A stretch of 8,743 bases of DNA from Nitrospirota bacterium (GTDB lineage Bacteria; Nitrospirota; Thermodesulfovibrionia; Thermodesulfovibrionales; JdFR-88). The notes beneath the pieces were generated by a model. It searched no databases. It was not told where the DNA came from and worked only from the letters and a program-made list of their open reading frames with translations. This document shows positions 1 through 5,983 of this stretch, one piece after another. Numbering within the stretch: position 1 is the first letter of the stretch; the number at the start of each line of letters is the position of its first letter. The translations under genes were made by a program, and so were the position numbers. The stretch covers positions 1 through 8,743 of the forward strand of contig JAKAEG010000123.1 of the NCBI GenBank assembly GCA_021819985.1. The letters are read 5' to 3'.

Positions 1-24
1 AAGGAATAACTTTCCGAAATTTTC

Positions 25-780
25 ATGAACAAGTCCGATATGAATAAATGTCTTGCCACCTTCCGAAAAACGCTGAGTAATAATTCGAATCCCGAAAGGG
101 CCGAAAAAGAAAAGTCCTACCTTAAAAGCCCTTACAAGTTCTTTGGCGTGCCCGTGCCGTTCATGGAAAAGATGGCTAGGGACTTTAAGAGGGGAAACAA
201 GGATATAGATAAAAAATCTCTGTTCGAACTTGCTATAAGGCTTTGGGATTCCGAATATCATCAGGAAAAGACCCTTGCCATAAAACTTCTCCAGCAGTTC
301 AGCGAACATCTTGATTATGAATCCATGTCCATGCTGGAGCATATGCTTTCGGAATCCGCGGGTTGGGACCATGTGGACGGGATAGCGACCCATCTTGTGG
401 ATGCCGTCCTCAGAAAAGACCGGAGGGCCTACGGATATCTGAAAAAATGGAGCAAGTCTGAAAACTTCTGGATGCGCAGGGCTTCGCTGATCTCGCAGAT
501 TCTCCTTTTCAGGGAGGGCAATGGCGACAAGGAACTCTTCTTCAGCTTTGCGGAAAGGATGATAGGCGAGAGGGAATTCTTTATCAGGAAGGCGATAGGC
601 TGGGGGTTGAGGGACATGTCCAAGGCGGATCCAGATGCAGTCTTCGATTTTCTTATGAAGTTTAAGGGCAAGGCATCGGGCCTCACTCTTAGAGAAGGCT
701 CGAAGAGGTTGCCCGAAAGCAAAAGAAAGGTGCTGTTAAAAAAATGTCAGGCTATAATTTGGAATTCAGAGCCCAATTGA
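25..780 (+). CDS. DNA alkylation repair protein, AlkD-like (HEAT-like repeat DNA glycosylase)
   Basis: 251 residues, the usual size for the AlkC/AlkD superfamily of all-helical glycosylases that excise N3- and N7-alkylated purines in the cytoplasm. The family signatures are visible: the GWDHVD segment (W114, D115, D118), the FWMRRASL helix (R151/R152), and the AIGWGLRDMSK helix (W193, R196) followed by DPDAVFDFL. These match the tryptophan, aspartate and arginine positions that hold the flipped base in Bacillus AlkD; the residue matching is from family knowledge, not an alignment. ATG 25 is taken as start because an in-frame TAA lies at 7-9; a second ATG at 40 is equally possible. The AAGGA at 1-5 is too far away (19 nt) to act on ATG 25, so the start is not settled by a ribosome site. 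The 3' end overlaps the next gene by 37 nt. Any promoter lies outside the window. Confidence 0.9.
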   Translation: MNKSDMNKCLATFRKTLSNNSNPERAEKEKSYLKSPYKFFGVPVPFMEKMARDFKRGNKDIDKKSLFELAIRLWDSEYHQEKTLAIKLLQQFSEHLDYESMSMLEHMLSESAGWDHVDGIATHLVDAVLRKDRRAYGYLKKWSKSENFWMRRASLISQILLFREGNGDKELFFSFAERMIGEREFFIRKAIGWGLRDMSKADPDAVFDFLMKFKGKASGLTLREGSKRLPESKRKVLLKKCQAIIWNSEPN

Positions 781-1178
781 AATCCAATCTGTGGGAGCAG
801 CTTGCAGAAATATTCAGAAACTCTCCCATGAGCGGCAGAACGGCTGCTGATTTGAAAGATGCTTTCGAAAACAGCACTATTCAGTGTTTCGCCTTTTCCA
901 AGGGTAAATTGATCGGTTGCGGAAGGGCCCTCTCGGATGAAGTATATCAGGCGGTCCTCTATGACATAGTCGTCCATCAGGATTTCCGCAACAACGGAGC
1001 AGGAACAGCAATTGTAAAGAATCTCATAAACAGAATAAAGGCAAAAAATATTATTTTATATGCTGTGCCAGGCGTTGAAGCTTTCTACGGGACACTGGGG
1101 TTTAAGAAATTAAAAACGGCAATGGGATATTTCAGGTCGTCACTTGGTGACGCTCATATGGGGTATATTGAACTATGA
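744..1178 (+). CDS. GNAT-family N-acetyltransferase
   Basis: 144 residues with a complete single-domain GNAT layout. Motif A shows YDIVVHQDFRNNGAGTAIV (about 73-91), in which R82-N-N-G-A-G87 is the pyrophosphate-binding (Q/R)xxGx(G/A) loop for acetyl-CoA. Motif B is the VEAFYGTLGF segment (111-120) with the usual Tyr and GF. The acceptor substrate cannot be read from sequence; the small size and VLYDIVV strand suit aminoglycoside-like, polyamine or protein N-terminal acetyltransferases equally. The start at 744 lies inside the alkylation-repair gene (37-nt overlap, different frame), with a purine-rich AAAGAAAGG ending at 730, so translation is probably coupled. No other start gives the full N-terminal strand and helix. 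The family call is secure; the specific activity is not known. Confidence 0.9.
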   Translation: MSGYNLEFRAQLKSNLWEQLAEIFRNSPMSGRTAADLKDAFENSTIQCFAFSKGKLIGCGRALSDEVYQAVLYDIVVHQDFRNNGAGTAIVKNLINRIKAKNIILYAVPGVEAFYGTLGFKKLKTAMGYFRSSLGDAHMGYIEL

Positions 1179-1357
1179 TGGTGCAGGCCGGTCCCGTGAA
1201 GATATCCTCTATGGAGGAAATTGCTTACAAATATGACATTTGCCGGCGGGATTTAGGTCGCATAAGGCCAACCTATTTCATGATGTCTAGCTTCCCGCAG
1301 GGGCCTCGGGCCGTTGCAAATGTGAAGCACTCCCCAGGCTTCTTTAAGGTGGGTTAA
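1175..1357 (+). CDS. Doubtful 60-codon ORF after the acetyltransferase
   Basis: An open frame of 60 codons whose ATG overlaps the acetyltransferase stop (ATGA at 1175-1178), the same junction style used in the minus-strand operon of this window. That is the only positive argument. No motif, membrane segment or recognisable family is visible, and there is no ribosome site of its own. It fills most of a 214-nt gap and stops just inside a palindrome (GGGTTAACCC, 1351-1360). It may equally be non-coding DNA or part of a dispersed repeat that happens to be open. Treat as hypothetical. Confidence 0.22.
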   Translation: MMVQAGPVKISSMEEIAYKYDICRRDLGRIRPTYFMMSSFPQGPRAVANVKHSPGFFKVG

Positions 1358-1365
1358 CCCAGCCT
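1347..1365 (+). terminator. Short palindrome between the acetyltransferase and reductase genes
   Basis: A GGGTTAACCC palindrome (1351-1360) extends to an AGGTGGG / CCCAGCCT stem with a TTAA loop and one bulged G. It is followed by a T-rich but not uninterrupted stretch (GTTTGACGTTGTTGC). It could be a weak intrinsic terminator for the upstream pair or a dyad operator 28 nt before the reductase start. The missing U-run keeps confidence low. Confidence 0.25.
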
Positions 1366-1392
1366 GTTTGACGTTGTTGCTATTATTTTCAT

Positions 1393-2010
1393 ATGAAGAT
1401 CGTTATTTTCGGCGCATCAGGAAGGACGGGCAGACATCTGGTCAGGCAGGCCCTGGACAGGGGCCACGCTGTGACCGCATTCGTGCGCAACCCAGCCAAA
1501 ATGGATGTGTCACACGAAAATCTATCGATTTTCAAAGGCAACGTCCTTCATCTTGGGGAGGTCGATGCGGCTGTAAAAGAGCAGGATGCGGTCCTGTCGG
1601 CGTTGGGCTTTACCAAAGGCACTCCCAAAACAATCTGCGCCGATGGGCTAAGAAACATCATTGCCGCCATGAAAAAGCATGGGGTCAAACGTCTCATCGT
1701 GGAGTCCGCCTATGGGGCCGGAAATACGAGGAACAAGGGTTTCTACGCCAGGGTATTATGGCTGATCATTAAAGACAGGATTCTGGACAAGGAAGAGATG
1801 GAAAGGGAAATCGAGGGGAGTGGGCTCGAATGGGTTATAGCCCGCCCGGTCGCATTGACGGAAGGCGAAAAGACCGGATCGTACAGGGCCGGACTCGATC
1901 TCAAACTTGGCTTTTTCCCAAGGGTCTCCCGTGCCGATGTGGCCGATTTCATGCTTTCCCAGCTTGACGACGACAAATTCGTACGTGAAATGCCGACGGT
2001 GAGCAGTTAA
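1393..2010 (+). CDS. NAD(P)H-binding SDR-like oxidoreductase (atypical short-chain reductase)
   Basis: 205 residues of a single Rossmann domain in the NAD(P)-binding / biliverdin-reductase-B-like / YwnB-like group of atypical SDRs. The dinucleotide loop is GASGRTG (7-13, GxxGxxG) right after the first strand MKIVIF. R32 in TAFVRNP at the end of the second strand suggests NADPH preference by family analogy. ESAYGAG (104-110) follows the strand that carries the active-site Ser in extended SDRs, but the YxxxK dyad is not evident, as is common in this subgroup. RPVALTEG (151-158) and VSRADVADFML (178-188) are typical C-terminal signatures. Members act as NADPH-dependent reductases or redox-sensing regulators; the substrate here is unknown. 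ATG 1393 begins directly at the Rossmann strand. No good Shine-Dalgarno sequence precedes it. Confidence 0.88.
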   Translation: MKIVIFGASGRTGRHLVRQALDRGHAVTAFVRNPAKMDVSHENLSIFKGNVLHLGEVDAAVKEQDAVLSALGFTKGTPKTICADGLRNIIAAMKKHGVKRLIVESAYGAGNTRNKGFYARVLWLIIKDRILDKEEMEREIEGSGLEWVIARPVALTEGEKTGSYRAGLDLKLGFFPRVSRADVADFMLSQLDDDKFVREMPTVSS

Positions 2011-2088
2011 GAGCGCCAACCAGCGGCTTCCCTAAATTTACATCAATATGCGCTCGCCGACTACCTCCCGGGACTGTAGCAGATTTGT

Positions 2089-2119
2089 GGCAGAAAATAT
2101 CCGAAAGGGCAGAAAATAT
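2089..2119. repeat. 12-bp direct repeat, 19-bp spacing
   Basis: GGCAGAAAATAT occurs at 2089-2100 and exactly again at 2108-2119, separated by 7 bp. No third copy is visible in this window. Two copies are too few to call an iteron array or CRISPR. Confidence 0.6.
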
Positions 2120-2164
2120 AGGAACAAGTATAAAAACATAATCGATTTTTACCCTTACAAATCA

Positions 2165-2202
2165 GTAACTTGGCTAAATATCCAGACCAGAGGCCAAGTT
2201 AC
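2165..2202. repeat. Perfect 10-bp inverted repeat with 18-nt loop
   Basis: GTAACTTGGC (2165-2174) and GCCAAGTTAC (2193-2202) are exact reverse complements around an 18-nt AT-rich loop. The dyad lies 19 bp from the end of the tRNA-like remnant. It could be a hairpin at the 3' end of a minus-strand transcript, a recombinase arm site, or the end of a decayed mobile element. There is no U-run directly after either arm, so a simple intrinsic terminator is not favoured. Confidence 0.6.
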
Positions 2203-2221
2203 GAAATTAGCCCAGAAAAAA

Positions 2222-2260
2222 TTTCAAGTCCCTTGCGTCTACCAATTCCGCCACTCCGGC
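2222..2260 (-). pseudogene. tRNA-Leu-like 5' half (truncated after the anticodon loop)
   Basis: Read on the minus strand from 2260, the sequence matches the first 38-39 positions of a class II leucine tRNA: acceptor strand GCCGGAG, TG, the diagnostic D-arm GCGGAATTGGTAGACGC, A26, then AGGGA as the 5' anticodon-stem strand and CTTGAAA as loop. From there homology stops: the expected TCCCT partner strand is replaced by TTTTT, and no variable arm, T-arm or acceptor complement (CTCCGGC) is found downstream. The loop as written would read TGA, a serine anticodon, so either the loop is mutated or true homology ends after T34. It cannot make a functional tRNA. It lies just beyond the minus-strand operon, on the same strand. 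Confidence 0.8.
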
Positions 2261-2335
2261 AATGTATGAATCTTATATGGACAGGGATATCTAATTCAAG
2301 GCAGGCCCGTCTTTTCCCCAAAAAGGCAACTCAAG

Positions 2336-3007
2336 CTAATTTCCGCCGGTATACTTCTCGATCTCTTTCTCGTCGAGCTTAAGCTCTATTGCAAGCTGTC
2401 TTGGCGTGGCGTTCGTCTGTTTTATTACCTCTTTTATATAATCTTCGTAAGGGGTCGCGGAGCCCCAGCAGCCGTTGAAATGCTCTCTGAGGATCGAGGC
2501 AAGTCCTTCGGAAACTATCTTGAACCCTTTTTTTGTCGCCTCTTTTTCGGCGCTTTCCGGAAGGCCTATTACGGCCACCTTGTCGTCAACTGTCATATAC
2601 CTCAAGTCGTGGAGTATAGGGCAGGAACTATACCTCACCTCGGCCCCGGCCTTTGTATAAAGGTGTCCCATGTATAACCTGTCGTGAAAACGCGGGAGGA
2701 GATATTTCACTTTGACCCCCGCCCGGCTGGACCTCTCTATCGAATTTAGTATATCGTCCGTGCGTTTCCTGTCCGTATGGCTTGGGTACCTGCCCGTTAT
2801 CAACCCGGCTACCTCCCGCCTGGCGTCCGACATGGAGTCGACCACCGCAAGAAAGTATTCGAGCCTCGTGAAGGTCTTTGTGGCCCTTTCAACCTCAAGC
2901 AGAAGTTTTGCTCTTACACGCCCTTCCTTAATGCTGTCAATCAGAAGCAGTATGGTGAAAAGAAGGAGGACGGATTCTATGACTAGAAGCGAGATCTCTA
3001 TTTTCAT
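2336..3007 (-). CDS. Membrane-anchored protein with degenerate PLD-like region
   Basis: 223 residues, not assigned to a named family. One hydrophobic helix (about 5-24, LLVIESVLLLFTILLLID) is followed by a charged helical stretch (25-60), so the protein is probably a cytoplasmic domain tethered by its N-terminus. Residues 97-150 (GVKVKYLLP, AGAEVRYSS, H133-DLRYMTVDD-K, AVIGLPE) have the strand rhythm of a phospholipase-D-like half domain, but the HxKx4D catalytic signature is absent (H133-D-L, no lysine), so no catalysis is implied. The C-terminus (PRQLAIELKLDEKEIEKY, 202-219) resembles a small helix-turn-helix. The ATG overlaps the stop of the large SBBP gene (ATGA), with no Shine-Dalgarno sequence, so expression should depend on translational coupling. 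The gene is secure; the domain reading is inference. Confidence 0.82.
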   Translation of the reverse strand: MKIEISLLVIESVLLLFTILLLIDSIKEGRVRAKLLLEVERATKTFTRLEYFLAVVDSMSDARREVAGLITGRYPSHTDRKRTDDILNSIERSSRAGVKVKYLLPRFHDRLYMGHLYTKAGAEVRYSSCPILHDLRYMTVDDKVAVIGLPESAEKEATKKGFKIVSEGLASILREHFNGCWGSATPYEDYIKEVIKQTNATPRQLAIELKLDEKEIEKYTGGN

Positions 3008-5625
3008 CGGGTCGTAAAGGAATTAGTTCCGCTGCCGGCGTTTCCGTCTCTGCCGTCCGTTGCCACAACTTTCCAGAAATAGGTGGTGGCTGGCTGAAGT
3101 CCGGTCATGGTCGTTTGAACGGTAGTTGAGGACGCGGCCCCTTGTCCGCCGCCGCCGCAGGAGACAACCGTGAAGCTCATTACCAGCGCACCCGCAATTA
3201 AAAGCGAAAACAAAAAAAATTTCCTCCTCTTCCCGGCCCCGAATATGATCGCTGTAAATAATAACATGGGGAAGTCGGCGTGTGTGGGGGCGCCGCCGGT
3301 TTTTCCATTTTCTGCCAGCATGGTTTCCTTGTTCGAGGCCACCTGGGTGGGAGGACAATTCTGGAAAGTCTGGTCTGTGCAAAGGGAAAACTGATATGTC
3401 ACAGGGTCTCCGTCGGGGTCCGTGGATTTGCTCCAGGTGAACGTGACGGAGGTCCCCAACCCGGTCTGCCCGTTCGCCGGACTTATCAGGACCGGCGCGG
3501 AGGGCGGGGTGTTCGGATTTCCGATCTCGGAAATAAAGGCGTCAGTTGAACCGGAATAGCCTTTCAGGGGATTTTTAGTTATAAAATCCGCGGAATCGGT
3601 TGAGCCGGTTATAAAGGCGTCTCCCGAACTGTCAACGGCTATCGCGGTCGCGAAATCATCATTGCTTCCCCCCATGAAAGTTGAATATAAGAATGAATTG
3701 CCAGAGGCATTTATTTCAGTCACAAAGGCGTTCAGGCCGCTTATAAGGCCCTGTAATTGATTTTTAAGCGGGAAATCGGTTGAACTGGTCTGCCCGGTGA
3801 TAAACGCGTTGCCCGAAGGGTCAACCGCTATCGCCGCGCCGGAATCGTTCCCCGACCCCCCCAGAAATGTCGAATAGACCAGCACGCCTGTTGAGGTGAA
3901 TTTGGAAACGAATGCATCCGTTGCCCCCCTGAAGAGCTGTATCGGATTAAAGACCGGGAAATCGGTAGAACTGGTGTTTCCGGTTATGTATATATTTCCA
4001 GATGTGTCCAGTGCGATGGCGGACGCAAGATCGCTTGCGCTTCCGCCATGGAAAGTGGAAAAGAGGATCTTTCCGTTTGGGTCGAGCTTTGTCAGAAACG
4101 CGTTTTGCAGGCCCTTCAATTTCGGCTGCCTTGCGTTTACCGCCGGGAAATCCACGGAACTTGTCGAGCCAGTCACGTAGGCGTTGCCCAGTGAGTCAAC
4201 CTCCGCTGCCGCTCCGCTATCGTTGCTGCTGCCTCCCAGCAGGACCGAGTAAAGCAGTTTCGCGCCCCCGGCTTGTATCTTTGCCGCAAAGGCATCCGTG
4301 CCCACAGGCAGGATACGCGTAGAATTCAATACCGGGAAGTTGCTTGAACGCGTGAACCCGGTAACATATATGTTTTCAGTTGAATCCAGTGTTATGCCGT
4401 TTGCCTCATCATCATCACCGCCTCCAAAAAATGTGGAGTAAAGGAGCGTTTTTCCGTCAGCGGAGAGTTCGGTTATGAAAATGTCTCTGCCGCCGGCAAG
4501 CGTACGGCTCAAGGGCACGGAGGCTATTGGGAAATCAGTGGAATCAGTATATCCCGTTATGAACGCATGCCCGGACGCATCAATTGTTATCGCATTGCCA
4601 TGGGTATTTACACTGCCGCCCAGGAAAGTCGAATAGATTATGTGCGGCGCTGGAGACAAGCTTATTTTGGTTATGAAGGCGTCGCTTGCGCCGGAAAAAG
4701 GTCTGGCCGGGTTTACGACCGGAAAGTCGGTCGAAAAAGTGAAACCGGTCACGTAGATATTGCCGTCTGAGTCAACGGCGATGCCCTGTCCCTGGTCCGC
4801 CGCCGCGCCTCCAAGGAAAGTGGAAAAGACAAGTTCGGGGTCAATGACAAGGGGTCTATTTTTGTCATAGCTAGCTACCCGGAAGACGGCCCTGTTTTCC
4901 CCGTCAAGCGCATAGCCGCCGTTTATAAAATCCTTTTTGCCGTTTTTGGACTCCCGTTGGTAAATGCATGGTTTTAGCAGAAGGGTTTTTATGCCATGGG
5001 CCGAGATGATAAGGTTTCCGGCTTTGTCTATCAGAAGTTTCGCTCCGGGGAAATAGAGCCGGATACGGCCAGGGCCGGCGCCGGGCCGGACGATAAAGTC
5101 CGCCTGAATATTTTCATTTTCATCTGCCGAGTGCGCGCCGCTTTTAAAAACGGCCGTAATCCCTGGATAGAGTCCCTTATAATACAGTTTTTCAAAATGG
5201 GGAACGGAGGTGATCCATTTCGAACGGTCATTGCCTTGAAGGTAATTGCTGGTCCCGGAGAGTTTTCCATTCCCCGAAATTTTTACGTTTCCGGATGCTT
5301 CCTCGAACTCCATCCGGAGTTTTTTTATTTTCTGTGCGGAAATTTCGGGCCTGGCGCCCTTTAAATTTTTTGATTTTTTTGAATTTATTGTGAAACCGTA
5401 AAAGGACGCCCCTTTTTTATCGAAGAGGACAAGGTCTCCGTTTTCCCTGGAAAGAAAGCGGACCTGCCGGGCGGCCTGTCCCATGTTTTTTTCGAACCCG
5501 GAGGGAGCAGGAGAAACGACATCGCCCCACGCCGGTCCAGAGGACAAAAGGCAAAAAAAGCAAATGGCGGCGCCAAGCAGCAGATGGAAAAGAACAGACC
5601 GCCTGGGACCATGGCCCGATATCAT
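3004..5625 (-). CDS. Secreted SBBP (beta-propeller-type) repeat protein with interrupted C-terminal Fn3 domain
   Basis: 873 residues. A signal peptide (1-34: R8-R9, hydrophobic LLLGAAICFFCLL, AWG end) directs export. Residues 40-263 look like the N-terminal domain found before SBBP repeats (GFEKNMGQAARQVRFLSR near 43-60). Seven SBBP repeats of 62-65 residues start at about 267, 331, 396, 459, 522, 584 and 647, each with (F/Y)STFLGG, D..GN.Y(V/I)TG.T.S.DFP and DAF(I/V)(T/S)K. A fibronectin type III domain begins near 707 (PSAPVLISPANGQTGLG, DPDGDPVTYQFSL) and finishes at 832-873 (TGLQPATTYFWKVVATDG). Between them, residues 766-827 are foreign to the fold: two hydrophobic segments around K799-R-R-K and a VVSC823-GGGG lipobox. 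The family is generally extracellular or surface-associated; a ligand cannot be named. Both ends overlap neighbours by 4 nt. Confidence 0.93.
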   Translation of the reverse strand: MISGHGPRRSVLFHLLLGAAICFFCLLSSGPAWGDVVSPAPSGFEKNMGQAARQVRFLSRENGDLVLFDKKGASFYGFTINSKKSKNLKGARPEISAQKIKKLRMEFEEASGNVKISGNGKLSGTSNYLQGNDRSKWITSVPHFEKLYYKGLYPGITAVFKSGAHSADENENIQADFIVRPGAGPGRIRLYFPGAKLLIDKAGNLIISAHGIKTLLLKPCIYQRESKNGKKDFINGGYALDGENRAVFRVASYDKNRPLVIDPELVFSTFLGGAAADQGQGIAVDSDGNIYVTGFTFSTDFPVVNPARPFSGASDAFITKISLSPAPHIIYSTFLGGSVNTHGNAITIDASGHAFITGYTDSTDFPIASVPLSRTLAGGRDIFITELSADGKTLLYSTFFGGGDDDEANGITLDSTENIYVTGFTRSSNFPVLNSTRILPVGTDAFAAKIQAGGAKLLYSVLLGGSSNDSGAAAEVDSLGNAYVTGSTSSVDFPAVNARQPKLKGLQNAFLTKLDPNGKILFSTFHGGSASDLASAIALDTSGNIYITGNTSSTDFPVFNPIQLFRGATDAFVSKFTSTGVLVYSTFLGGSGNDSGAAIAVDPSGNAFITGQTSSTDFPLKNQLQGLISGLNAFVTEINASGNSFLYSTFMGGSNDDFATAIAVDSSGDAFITGSTDSADFITKNPLKGYSGSTDAFISEIGNPNTPPSAPVLISPANGQTGLGTSVTFTWSKSTDPDGDPVTYQFSLCTDQTFQNCPPTQVASNKETMLAENGKTGGAPTHADFPMLLFTAIIFGAGKRRKFFLFSLLIAGALVMSFTVVSCGGGGQGAASSTTVQTTMTGLQPATTYFWKVVATDGRDGNAGSGTNSFTTR
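3145..3330 (-). other. Internal membrane / lipobox insert in the Fn3 domain (residues 766-827)
   Basis: Segment 1 is hydrophobic (PMLLFTAIIFGAG, 786-798) and ends in a basic KRRK cluster (799-802). Segment 2 (FFLFSLLIAGALVMSFT, 803-819) ends in V-V-S-C823 followed by GGGG. KRRK + hydrophobic core + VVSC fits the n-region, h-region and lipobox of a type II (lipoprotein) signal peptide, but in the interior of the protein. Fn3 sequence is continuous in frame on both sides, so this is not an assembly frameshift. Segment 1 plus the basic cluster also resembles C-terminal sorting tails. Confidence 0.75.
3526..4827 (-). repeat. Seven tandem SBBP repeats (coding)
   Basis: About 190-nt period at the DNA level, corresponding to seven repeats of 62-65 residues (roughly 267-700 of the product). 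Each unit opens with (F/Y)ST(F/L)xGG, has a central AxxVDxxGNxYxTGxTxSxDFP block and closes with DAF(I/V)(T/S)K. The copies are diverged from each other at nucleotide level, so the array is old rather than a recent expansion. Confidence 0.9.
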
Positions 5626-5903
5626 ATACCGGCTATGAATTTGTCCACGGCCATTGCCGGCAGGGACAGAAGCTCTACACTTCCCCTTGCGCCAAGCTCG
5701 ACCGACATACGGAGAATGGTCTCGTTATCCGGGGCCTCCACTATATTCAAAAAATCATACGGCCCTAAAAGAGCAAACTGTTCTTTGACCTTCACGCCCA
5801 TGGCCTCAAGCTCCTTGTTCACCTCGAATATCCTCTGCGGCTTGCTCTTTATGGTCCTTCTTCCCTCATCCGTAAGTTTGCTTAAAATAACATAGATCGC
5901 CAT
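5622..5903 (-). CDS. GYD-domain protein
   Basis: 93 residues, full length for the small GYD family, which folds as a dimeric alpha+beta barrel-like domain. Seen: the opening strand MAIYVILSKLTDEG (1-14), the helix ending in LEAMGVKVKEQFALLG (32-47), the signature G47-P-Y-D50 (family consensus G.YD) followed by FLNIVEAPD, and the closing GARGSVELLSLPAM (71-84). Family function is unproven; its members are cytoplasmic and are often found as stand-alone genes. A strong AAGGAGG ribosome site (5914-5920) sits 10 nt before ATG. This is the first gene of a three-gene minus-strand unit, its TGA overlapping the ATG of the SBBP gene. A cytoplasmic GYD protein leading an operon for an exported repeat protein is an unusual pairing. 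Confidence 0.92.
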   Translation of the reverse strand: MAIYVILSKLTDEGRRTIKSKPQRIFEVNKELEAMGVKVKEQFALLGPYDFLNIVEAPDNETILRMSVELGARGSVELLSLPAMAVDKFIAGI

Positions 5904-5913
5904 GTGACAATGG

Positions 5914-5920
5914 CCTCCTT
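5914..5920 (-). promoter_or_regulatory. Ribosome binding site of the GYD gene
   Basis: AAGGAGG on the minus strand, 10 nt upstream of ATG at 5903. It is the only strong Shine-Dalgarno sequence for the three-gene unit: neither downstream ATG has one, which supports translational coupling. Confidence 0.75.
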
Positions 5921-5983
5921 TCGGGTGTCTCTCCGGCTTTTTTTCAGGCTGACTTCGGAGTAAAAGAAATTACCCTTATACTT

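Larger units (their letters stand above)
2011..2335. other. 325-nt gene-poor region with tRNA remnant and short repeats
   Basis: Between the reductase stop and the end of the minus-strand operon I see no convincing protein gene; the short open frames at 2048-2269 and 2170-2382 have no ribosome site or recognisable product and run across the tRNA remnant. The stretch is AT-rich compared with the flanking genes. It contains a TCCCGGGA palindrome framed by CTAC/GTAG (about 2061-2079), a 12-bp direct repeat (2089-2100 and 2108-2119), a perfect 10-bp inverted repeat (2165-2202) and the tRNA-Leu-like half gene (2222-2260). The mix looks like the residue of an old insertion or rearrangement. Confidence 0.6.

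Noticed and set aside
1368..1386. Promoter (TTGACG ... TATTAT) before the reductase gene
   Set aside because: The spacer is only 7 nt, far from the 16-18 nt needed.
2089..2119. CRISPR array or plasmid iterons
   Set aside because: Only two 12-bp copies, 7 bp apart, no further units and no cas or rep gene.
2045..2260. Group I intron interrupting tRNA-Leu(UAA)
   Set aside because: The break is at the right place, but there is no internal guide sequence pairing with GGGACTT nearby, no recognisable core, and no 3' exon (anticodon-stem partner, T-arm or CTCCGGC) downstream.
2048..2382. Two overlapping plus-strand open frames in the gap after the reductase gene
   Set aside because: They run through the inverted repeat and antisense to the tRNA remnant, have no ribosome site and no family resemblance.
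3145..3330. Frameshift or assembly chimera fusing a lipoprotein gene to the SBBP gene
   Set aside because: Fn3 sequence is in frame on both sides and the two parts complete one domain, so an in-frame insert is a better reading than a chimera.
3023..3382. 119-codon minus-strand open frame inside the SBBP gene
   Set aside because: Shadow frame of the Fn3 region; the SBBP frame is the one with signal peptide, repeats and continuous Fn3 motifs.
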